NCBI RefSeq assembly: GCF_002298975.1
Contig: NZ_DBMV01000024.1
Coordinates: 62,001 to 126,000 of the forward strand
Source of the DNA: Ralstonia sp. UBA689
GTDB taxonomy: Bacteria > Pseudomonadota > Gammaproteobacteria > Burkholderiales > Burkholderiaceae
Direction of reading: 5' to 3'
Length of the DNA: 64,000 nucleotides
Below are positions 28,001-34,350 of this stretch, one piece after another; position 1 is the first letter of the stretch, and the number at the start of each line of letters is the position of its first letter. The position numbers and the translations under genes are program-made. The notes under the pieces are model-generated. The model was given only the letters and a program-made list of their open reading frames with translations, was not told the origin of the DNA and made no database searches.

Positions 28001-30910
28001 GTCTTTGACCTGCGCGGGCGTGCCGGCGCACACGAGCAGACCGCCCGCATCGCCGCCTTCGGGGCCCAGGTCGATGATCCAGTCGGCCGCGCGGATCACG
28101 TCGAGGTTGTGCTCGATCACGATCAGTGAATGACCCGCTTCGAGCAGCTTGCCGAACGCGCGCATCAGCTTGGCGATGTCGTCAAAGTGCAGGCCCGTAG
28201 TCGGCTCGTCAAACATGAACAGGCGGCCGGCATTGGCCTGCACATCCTGCTTGACGCGCTTGCGGGCTGCCGCCTGGGCGGCCTGCGCGGCTTCGGCCAG
28301 GAAGCCCGCCAGCTTCAGGCGTTGGGCCTCGCCGCCGGAGAGCGTCGGCACCGGCTGGCCCAGCTTCACGTATTCCAGACCCACGTCGACAATCGGTTGC
28401 AGCACGCGGAGCACGTCTGCGTCGTCGGCGAATACGCTGGCGGCTTCGCTCACCGTCAACTCCAGCACGTCCGCCACGGAAAGCGTGCGGCCGGCGCGGG
28501 GGATCTTCACTTCCAGGATTTCGGCGCGATAGCGCGTGCCGTCGCAATCGGGGCAGCGCAGGTAGATGTCGGAGAGGAACTGCATCTCGACGTGCTCGAA
28601 GCCCGAGCCGCCACAGGTCGGGCAACGGCCATCGCCGGAGTTGAAGCTGAACGTGCCGGCGGTGTAGCCGCGCTGCAGCGCCATCGGCGCCTTGGCAAAC
28701 AGCTTGCGGATCTCGTCGAACGCGCCAACGTAGCTGGCCGGGTTCGAGCGCGCGGTCTTGCCGATCGGGGACTGGTCGACGAACACCACGTCGCTGATCT
28801 GATCGGCACCACGCAAGGCGCGGAACGCACCGGGCGATTCGGTGGCCTTGCCAAAGTGGCGCGCCAGGGCAGGGTGGAGCACATCCTGGATCAACGTCGA
28901 TTTGCCCGAGCCGGACACGCCGGTCACACACACCAGGCGCTGCAACGGAATCTCGACCGTGACATCGCGCAGGTTGTGTTCTGCCGCGCCTTCCAGCACG
29001 AGACGTGGCGTGGCGTCGTTGACCGGACGCGCCTGCCAGTCGGTCGCATCGGCCACGCGGCGCTGTCCGGACAGATAGGCGCCGGTAAGTGTGTCCGCCT
29101 GGCGGATGGCCGCCGGCGTTCCGTCGAAGACGATGTTGCCGCCGCGCTCGCCGGGGCCAGGGCCCATGTCGATCAGACGGTCGGCAGCCAGCATCACAGA
29201 CGGGTCGTGCTCTACCACCACCAGCGTGTTACCCGCGTCGCGCAGACGCTGCATGGCTTGGACAATGCGATCCAGATCGCGCGGGTGCAGGCCGATGCTC
29301 GGTTCGTCCAGCACGAACAGCGTGTTGACGAGCGAGGTGCCGAGCGCGGTGGTCAGGTTGATCCGTTGCACTTCACCGCCCGACAGCGTGCGGCTTTGGC
29401 GATCGAGCGTCAGATAGCCGATGCCCACGTCGCACAGATACGCCAGGCGCGTGCGCACCTCGTCGAGCAGCAGCTTGAGCGCGTCGTCGAGCAGCGTTGA
29501 GGGCAGCGTCAGCGCATCGAAGAAGCGGCGGATGCGCTCGATGGGCAGCAGCATCAGGTCGTGCACGGTCAGGCCGGGCAGGGCTTCGAGCTGGGCGCGG
29601 CTCCAGGCCACGCCGTGCGGCATGAAGCGGTGTTCGGGCGCCAGCACCGCGTCGGCATTTTCCTTGGTGCCGAGGCGCCATTGCATCGACTCGGTTTTCA
29701 GGCGCGCCCCGCCGCAGGTTTCGCAGGTCGTGTAGCTGCGGTACTTGGAGAGCAGCACGCGGATGTGCATCTTGTACGCCTTCGACTCCAGGTAGTCGAA
29801 GAAGCGGCGCACGCCGTACCACTGCTTGTTCCAGCCGCCGCGCTTGAAGGCCGGGTCGCCGTTGATGACCCAGTGGCGCTGGGCTTCGGTCATCTCCGCC
29901 CACGGCGTGCCGCGCGGGATGTCGGCTGCGGCGGCGTAGCGCATCAGATCGTCCTGGCATTCCTTCCAGGCCGGGGTCTGCATCGGTTTGATGGCGCCGT
30001 CGCGCAGGGTCTTGCGCTCGTCAGGAATCACCAGGCCAAGATCGACGCCGATTACGCGGCCGAAACCACGGCAGGCATCGCACGCGCCGTAAGCGGAATT
30101 GAACGAGAAGAGCGCGGGCTGCGGGTCGGCGTAGCGCAAGTCGCTTTCGGGGCAGTGCAGGCCGGTGGAAAAACGCCAGATGGTGGGCTGCGCAGCTTCA
30201 TCGGCCGGCAAGACGTACACGTTCACGCGCCCGCCGCCGCGCTTGAGCGACGACTCGATGGCCTCCAGCGCGCGGGCACGCTCGGTGCCCTGCAGGCGGA
30301 AGCGGTCGGCCACCACGTCGAGCAGCTTGCGTTTGCCCGTGGAGGACTCGACCACGCGCTCGGCCTGTACGCGTGTATAGCCGCTGACCGACAGCCACTG
30401 CGTGACTTCTTCGGGGCTCGTATTGGCGGGCAGCTCCACGGGAAACGTCACCACGAGGCGCGGATCGCCTTCGCGCGTGCGCGAAAGCAGTTCGTCGTAG
30501 ATGGTTTCCGGCGTGTCGTGCCGCACCGGCAGCGCCGTGTCGCGGTCGAACAATTGTGCGGCGCGGGCGAACAGCAGCTTGAGGTGGTCGTTCAGCTCCG
30601 TCATCGTGCCCACAGTCGAGCGTGAGCTGCGCACCGGGTTGGTCTGGTCGATGGCGATCGCTGGCGGCACGCCCTCGACGTGCTCGACCTGCGGCCGATC
30701 CATCCGGTCCAGAAATTGGCGAGCGTAGGCGCTGAAAGTCTCGACGTAGCGGCGCTGGCCCTCGGCGTAAAGCGTATCGAAGACCAGGCTGGATTTGCCG
30801 GACCCGGACGGGCCGGTGACGACGGTCATCTCGCCCGTGCGCAGTTCCAGATCGAGGTTCTTGAGATTGTGCTGACGGGCTCCGCGCAGGCGAATGACAC
30901 CGGAGGACAT
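25070..30910 (-). CDS. uvrA: Tandemly duplicated (double-length) UvrA-family excinuclease subunit
   Basis: About 1946 residues, twice the usual 940-970. It consists of two complete UvrA modules in one chain. Four Walker A sequences ('GPSGSGKSS' near 32, then 'GVSGSGKST' near 662, 1045 and 1593) and four 'LSGGE.QR' signatures are present. Each half has its own zinc-type CxxC pairs, for example 'CPTCGGSGFEH' with 'CPDCDGTRY', and 'CPACEGQGVRT' with 'CDVCHGQRF'. UvrA works as a dimer in damage recognition for nucleotide excision repair, so this is a covalent dimer. The ATG at 30910 is preceded by AAGGAA; 15 more codons upstream are open but lack motifs. I see no LexA box. It may be an accessory paralogue beside a normal-length UvrA elsewhere. 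Confidence 0.92.
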   Translation of the reverse strand: MSSGVIRLRGARQHNLKNLDLELRTGEMTVVTGPSGSGKSSLVFDTLYAEGQRRYVETFSAYARQFLDRMDRPQVEHVEGVPPAIAIDQTNPVRSSRSTVGTMTELNDHLKLLFARAAQLFDRDTALPVRHDTPETIYDELLSRTREGDPRLVVTFPVELPANTSPEEVTQWLSVSGYTRVQAERVVESSTGKRKLLDVVADRFRLQGTERARALEAIESSLKRGGGRVNVYVLPADEAAQPTIWRFSTGLHCPESDLRYADPQPALFSFNSAYGACDACRGFGRVIGVDLGLVIPDERKTLRDGAIKPMQTPAWKECQDDLMRYAAAADIPRGTPWAEMTEAQRHWVINGDPAFKRGGWNKQWYGVRRFFDYLESKAYKMHIRVLLSKYRSYTTCETCGGARLKTESMQWRLGTKENADAVLAPEHRFMPHGVAWSRAQLEALPGLTVHDLMLLPIERIRRFFDALTLPSTLLDDALKLLLDEVRTRLAYLCDVGIGYLTLDRQSRTLSGGEVQRINLTTALGTSLVNTLFVLDEPSIGLHPRDLDRIVQAMQRLRDAGNTLVVVEHDPSVMLAADRLIDMGPGPGERGGNIVFDGTPAAIRQADTLTGAYLSGQRRVADATDWQARPVNDATPRLVLEGAAEHNLRDVTVEIPLQRLVCVTGVSGSGKSTLIQDVLHPALARHFGKATESPGAFRALRGADQISDVVFVDQSPIGKTARSNPASYVGAFDEIRKLFAKAPMALQRGYTAGTFSFNSGDGRCPTCGGSGFEHVEMQFLSDIYLRCPDCDGTRYRAEILEVKIPRAGRTLSVADVLELTVSEAASVFADDADVLRVLQPIVDVGLEYVKLGQPVPTLSGGEAQRLKLAGFLAEAAQAAQAAARKRVKQDVQANAGRLFMFDEPTTGLHFDDIAKLMRAFGKLLEAGHSLIVIEHNLDVIRAADWIIDLGPEGGDAGGLLVCAGTPAQVKDCAASHTGAALKQYEAHIGQPEATEGIPLQTALAERRAKRAALTEVQGENVVRIVHAHEHNLKGLSVDIPHGKFNVVTGVSGSGKSTLAFDILFHEGQRRYLESLNAYARSIVQPAGRPEVDAVYGIPPTVAIEQRLSRGGRKSTVATTSEVWHFLRLLYVKLGVQHCIHDGTPVSAQSPEAIFAQLMRDHRGEHIGLLAPLVVNRKGVYTDLAKWAKARGYTHLRVDGEFLTVDPWPRLDRFREHTLELPVGDIVVAPENEAALRALLEQALEYGKGIMHVLAPLDGLQHAMHHGGTAHVGNVKVFSTKRACATCGTSYPELDPRMFSYNSKHGWCPSCVGTGLALTREQRAAFDDTVLGGDDRGREQTLPSEEVDPEGMTDLPCPDCHGTRLNLTARAVTFADKPIVDIAQWTVSQTRRWVEGLNLIGRDADIARDVVAEIHSRLSFLEEVGLGYLSLDRAAPSLSGGEAQRIRLAAQLGSNLQGVCYVLDEPTIGLHPRDNQILLDALRKLGDKGNTLVVVEHDEDTIRRADHIIDIGPGAGKRGGTLVAQGGVKDLAAQPESITGRFLSQPIEHPLQLRREVVAPRAGAQAVPEQWLTVHGAKLHNLRNVTATMPLSRLVAITGVSGSGKSTLARDVLMTNLLDAVGRSVLSSPATRRARKAAQVEAPDAKAPRKLDVRHDWHGCDSVTGWEAIDRVLEVDQTPIGKTPRSCPATYIGVWDTIRKLFADTLEARARGYTASRFSFNTGDGRCPACEGQGVRTIAMSFLPDVKVPCDVCHGQRFNAETLAVTWRGKNIGEVLTMEIDEAVEFFGAMNSIAHPLQLMKDVGLGYLTLGQPSPTLSGGEAQRIKLVTELSKVRDDVTRRGQKPPHTLYVLDEPTVGLHMADVAKLIRVLHRLADGGHSVIVIEHDLDVIAEADWILDLGPEGGDEGGTIVAACGPEALARVKASHTGAALVPVLARGKVEAQRRTG

Positions 30911-31028
30911 GGGGTGTTCCTTGGAGGCGTTTGGGGGGATGGCCGGCGCGGACAACTGTCCTGAACGCGCCCGGCAATCAGAATTCGGGCCGTAAACTTT
31001 AGCGGATTCTGAAAATCCGGTTGATTTA

Positions 31029-31087
31029 CGTTACGAGTCGCGGGCGCGAGCGTAACGCAGGGCTCCTGACAACGTTTTGTCAGGAGC
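31029..31087. other. Two adjacent hairpins in the uvrA upstream intergenic region
   Basis: Hairpin 1: CGTTAC (31029-31034) with GTAACG (31052-31057), reinforced by TCGCG/CGCGA inside. Hairpin 2: GCTCCTGACAA (31062-31072) pairs perfectly with TTGTCAGGAGC (31077-31087) around a 4-base loop and is followed by TTTC, so it could be a weak rightward terminator or an operator. The rest of 30911-31281 shows no gene. Confidence 0.55.
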
Positions 31088-31209
31088 TTTCAGCGGGGGA
31101 GCGGACGACCCACTTGAAGGTGCTGCGGCGAGTGGCTGGCCCACATCGGCGGTCTTACTGGCATGAATCGAGCATTCGTTCCCGGGCAGCCTCGGGGCAT
31201 TCGAATGTT

Positions 31210-31241
31210 TCTTCACTTTCTCTTCACTTTTTCTCCATACT
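31210..31241 (+). promoter_or_regulatory. Direct repeats one helical turn apart next to a -10 element
   Basis: TCTTCACTTT occurs at 31210-31219 and again at 31221-31230, an 11-bp period. CATACT at 31236-31241 is an acceptable -10. Two direct repeats in the -35 zone with 11-bp phasing are typical of PhoB/OmpR-family activator sites; which regulator binds is unknown. Confidence 0.4.
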
Positions 31242-31281
31242 GTCGTTCCTACTCGTCTGCGAGTTATCCAGGGAAACGTGC

Positions 31282-31977
31282 ATGACAGGATCGGCTTTGA
31301 TGCCCGCGCCAATACCGCGCCCGGCACAAGCTTTGATTGACGAGGCAATTAACGCCACGCTGGAAGCGGCAGCGAGCCGCGCCCGCTTGCCAGCGGGGCC
31401 GGTTGGACGCTGCGCCGACTACGCCATCGTGGGCGCCAAATTGCTGACACTGCTGACCAGCCAGCCTTACCGCCCGGTAGGCGGAGGCGGCGTAGTCGAT
31501 TGCGGGCAAGGGCGGCGCATTGTGCTGCAGCCATCGCGCACTTCACGGCGCAGCGCGCGCAAGCTCTCCCAACTCAACTCGTACCACTGCTGGATTCGCG
31601 GAAGTCATTTCCGTGACAGCGACACATTCTTCGAGGAAATCGTCGATTTCACGCTGCGCCATGACAGCCTCGTTGCCCAGCAATATGGGCAGCCGTTCTT
31701 ACGCGTGGATACCCCAGATTTCCTATGGGAGGCATTTCCGGGAGGAACGCCCACGAAAAAGGGGGCGGCAATACGTCCGGGGGATATGCCCGGCGAGGCC
31801 GAAACCCACTGGGAAATCCCGGAGATTGTGCAGTTGGTCATGCAGTACGAGCGTGATTTCAACCCCTTGTTCGAGAGCCTTGCCGCGCAAGCCATGGGGC
31901 AGCTTGCCGAACTGATTGACGCCCGAAAGCTCCAGCGCCAGAACGATGCAGGCGAGGGGCAACCGACGTTGGCTTGA
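31282..31977 (+). CDS. Conserved protein of unknown function (possible DUF2026-like)
   Basis: 231 residues from the ATG at 31282, with AGGGA upstream; the frame is open back to 31021, but the added part is low-complexity and covers the promoter-like repeats. No signal peptide. Notable features are 'GRCADYAIVGAKLLTLLTSQPYRPVGGG', 'LNSYHCWIRG' and 'DFTLRHDSLVAQQYGQPFLRVDTPDFLWE'. The order Cys ... His-Cys-Trp ... Asp, with a hydrophobic helix after the first Cys, recalls papain-fold hydrolases or acyltransferases, but this is only a resemblance. From memory the family may be DUF2026. It is transcribed alone between uvrA and a convergent amidotransferase gene. Confidence 0.75.
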   Translation: MTGSALMPAPIPRPAQALIDEAINATLEAAASRARLPAGPVGRCADYAIVGAKLLTLLTSQPYRPVGGGGVVDCGQGRRIVLQPSRTSRRSARKLSQLNSYHCWIRGSHFRDSDTFFEEIVDFTLRHDSLVAQQYGQPFLRVDTPDFLWEAFPGGTPTKKGAAIRPGDMPGEAETHWEIPEIVQLVMQYERDFNPLFESLAAQAMGQLAELIDARKLQRQNDAGEGQPTLA

Positions 31978-32022
31978 GCCCGGGGACGTTTCCTGCGCCT
32001 GCCACCTGCTACCGGCGCCCGA

Positions 32023-32907
32023 TCAGCCGGCCGCACGCCCGTAGGAAGACTGCTCCTTGGCCGACACCTCGAAAACAGGTAGACGGGGGACGAACCGGTG
32101 GTGTTCGACGATGCCGCCTTTGGCGGTCACGAGCGTCTCTTCCGGGATCTCCTCCCAGGCATTCGGCAGGTCGACCAATGGCTCGGACAGTACAAGAAAA
32201 GCCGTGTCGCCCGCATCGGTGATGCTGAAGTCTTCGGGATAGAGTTCGCGCAGATGCCGGAATGACGTGCTGTGGAACAGGGAGCGTGAATCCCGCTCGC
32301 TGGAATAACGGGCCGCGATGACCTGCTCGCCGTCCGTGGCGCAGACCGTCATGTTCAATGGGTGCTCGACACCGTGGCGATGGCCGATGTGCTCAATCAG
32401 GCCCACCATCTGTTCCAAGGCCGCGCGCGGGTCCCGATCCAGCCCGAAGGTGAGGGCGAGAAAAAACATGACCTCCGAGTCCGTCGAGCCCTCGATCCAG
32501 CGAAAAAGCTCGGGCGCGACCTCCATCATCAAGTCACGCCTGAGCGTTGGATACTCGCGGATCAGCCCATTGTGGGCAAACAGCCACCGGCCATAGCGGA
32601 ATGGATGGCAGTTGGTTTCCTGTGCGGGAGTGTCCGTTGCCGCGCGGACATGCGCGACAAACATCGGCGACCGGATGGCGCGGGCAGCTTCACGCAGGTT
32701 CGTATCGTTCCAGGCGGGATGCAGGCACCGATACCGGAATGGCACCTCGGAATGGCGGCCGTACCATCCAATGCCGAACCCGTCTCCGTTGGTCGTCGTG
32801 TGCCCCAGGCGAGAGCGCAGGCTCTGGTCGATCAACGAGTGCCGCGGCCGGAACAGCACCGTCTCCAATTGAATGGGGTCGCCTGAGTAGGCCAGCCAAC
32901 GACACAT
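32023..32907 (-). CDS. Class II (Ntn) glutamine amidotransferase family protein
   Basis: 294 residues. Start chosen at 32907 because it gives 'MCRWLAYSGDP': the Cys directly after Met is the N-terminal nucleophile of Ntn amidohydrolases. 'GDGFGIGWYG', 'FVAHVRAAT' (oxyanion/Arg region), 'NCHPFRYGRWLFAHNG' and 'GSTDSEVMFFL' are the class II signature blocks seen in GatD/YafJ/EgtC-like proteins. It would release ammonia from glutamine or hydrolyse a gamma-glutamyl bond. The synthase partner is not adjacent. It lies 119 bp downstream of mscS on the same strand. Confidence 0.88.
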   Translation of the reverse strand: MCRWLAYSGDPIQLETVLFRPRHSLIDQSLRSRLGHTTTNGDGFGIGWYGRHSEVPFRYRCLHPAWNDTNLREAARAIRSPMFVAHVRAATDTPAQETNCHPFRYGRWLFAHNGLIREYPTLRRDLMMEVAPELFRWIEGSTDSEVMFFLALTFGLDRDPRAALEQMVGLIEHIGHRHGVEHPLNMTVCATDGEQVIAARYSSERDSRSLFHSTSFRHLRELYPEDFSITDAGDTAFLVLSEPLVDLPNAWEEIPEETLVTAKGGIVEHHRFVPRLPVFEVSAKEQSSYGRAAG

Positions 32908-33026
32908 GATGCATTGCCTGCGTGGGATGCCTTGAAAGGTGAGTCTAGGCAATGCGTCTGGGAATGCACAGGAAAAATGCTGCGCGCCTGTGGTATCCAA
33001 GCACTCTTGCGACGCAGCAATGCAAT

Positions 33027-33938
33027 CTATTGGCGCACAACGATTTCGCTGCTATGCGCGACTTGTGCAACCGCTGCGTCGTGCGTTGCGTCCCGCACGA
33101 TACGCAGCTCGCGCATCCGTACCGGCAGGTCGCAACGTGCCGCCTTTAGCGTCGTGCGGATCTGCTGAGCCAGATTCCAGCGCATCGCCCAAAAGTCTTC
33201 TGTCTTGGCCCAGACCCGGAGATTCAGCACGGCAACGCTGTCGTCAAAGCGCATGACCATGGCCATCGGCGCGGGCTCGGGCAGGGCCAACGGTTCGCTG
33301 GCCGCCAGCGCCGTGAGCGCATCCAGGGCGTGAGGGATATCGTCATGCAGCGACACCTCGGTTTCCAGGTCCAGCCGGCGGGTCGGGTTGCGCGTGTAGT
33401 TGCGCACGGTGTGGCTCCACAGGGCGCTGTTCGGCACGTATTCGCAGATGCCATCCGGCTTGGTCAGGCGTGTCATGAACAGGCTGACTTCCTCCACCGT
33501 GCCGGCCACTTCGCCCCCGCCGCCGTCGATATAGTCGCCCACCCGAAACGGACGCAGCGCCAGCAGCATGATGCCCGCGGCAATGTTCTGGAGCGTGCCT
33601 TGCAACGCCAGCCCGATGGCCAGACCCGCCGCGCCGAGCACGGCGATGATGCTGGCCGTTTCTATACCGAGCCGCGACAGCGCCCCGACGATCGCCAGCG
33701 TGCGGATACCCCAGACCGCGATGTCGCGAAAGATGGGGGCGAGCGTGGCATCGAGCCGGGACTGGCGGCTCATCAGCCGTTGGAGCCAGCGACCGATGTA
33801 TTTCGACAGCCACCAGCCCGCGCAGAAAATCAGCAGCGCGGTGCATAGACTGATCGCCAAGCGGCTGAACGTCCCCCAGAGGATGGGATCAAGGTAAGCG
33901 TGAAGGTGTTCCATGATTGATTGCATGCAATTCAGCAA
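33027..33938 (-). CDS. MscS-family mechanosensitive channel
   Basis: Up to 303 residues, with three membrane helices in the first ~130. The pore helix 'GAAGLAIGLALQGTLQNIAAGIMLLALRPFRVGDYI' is the MscS signature with its Gly/Ala packing and the conserved 'RPF..GD.I' that starts the beta domain, followed by the vestibule domain to about 280. It opens under membrane tension to release solutes on osmotic downshock. The start is uncertain: ATGs at 33926 and 33914 are also possible, and none has a clear Shine-Dalgarno. Confidence 0.92.
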   Translation of the reverse strand: MLNCMQSIMEHLHAYLDPILWGTFSRLAISLCTALLIFCAGWWLSKYIGRWLQRLMSRQSRLDATLAPIFRDIAVWGIRTLAIVGALSRLGIETASIIAVLGAAGLAIGLALQGTLQNIAAGIMLLALRPFRVGDYIDGGGGEVAGTVEEVSLFMTRLTKPDGICEYVPNSALWSHTVRNYTRNPTRRLDLETEVSLHDDIPHALDALTALAASEPLALPEPAPMAMVMRFDDSVAVLNLRVWAKTEDFWAMRWNLAQQIRTTLKAARCDLPVRMRELRIVRDATHDAAVAQVAHSSEIVVRQ

Positions 33939-34104
33939 AAACTTGCTCGGCCAGGGTGCTGCCTAGGTAGTGGACCCTTTGTTGGTGTTTGCGGGCTGCA
34001 GGGCTGGTCTTTGACCGAGCGAGCCCGCACGTTGGTTCCGACAGGTAGATAAAAGGCACAATCAAGGTATCTGCGTTGCAGCGTTGCGGCAGCAGGGTTT
34101 CCCC

Positions 34105-34350
34105 ATGAAAAAGCGACTTGTCCAAATTCTGCTGGCGGCGCTGTCTTGCGTTGCTGGTGTCACTGCCGCTCACGCACTGGCCGTTCAACAGTTCACTGCA
34201 TCTCCGCTTTGTGCCTGCCAAGATGTGCGCCATTCGCACTGCTGTGCCGCTCGCCATGACCCACCTTGTTGCGTTGCCGCAGCGGTGCGCTGCCGGTTCG
34301 GCGCGCCGCAGGGTATCGTCCCGCCCATTGCCGTGTTGCGGGGGCAGTGA
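34105..34350 (+). CDS. Small Cys-rich exported protein overlapping the H+-ATPase gene
   Basis: 81 residues starting 'MKKRLVQILLAALSCVAGVTAAHA', a convincing signal peptide, followed by a short Cys/His-rich stretch ('CACQDVRHSHCCAARHDPPCC'). Its stop TGA (34348-34350) overlaps the ATPase ATG as TGATG, implying translational coupling. It could be a real leader protein, possibly metal-binding, or a truncated relic whose first part only drives coupling. I know no family. An ATG 21 bases upstream (34084) is less likely. Confidence 0.5.
   Translation: MKKRLVQILLAALSCVAGVTAAHALAVQQFTASPLCACQDVRHSHCCAARHDPPCCVAAAVRCRFGAPQGIVPPIAVLRGQ

Noticed and set aside
30911..31020. LexA (SOS) box upstream of uvrA
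   Set aside because: I looked for CTG-N10-CAG-type palindromes near the start; the nearest candidate (GGACAGTTGTCC) does not fit the LexA spacing.
31062..31087. Insertion-sequence end
   Set aside because: The 11-bp perfect hairpin has no partner copy, no transposase and no target duplication nearby.
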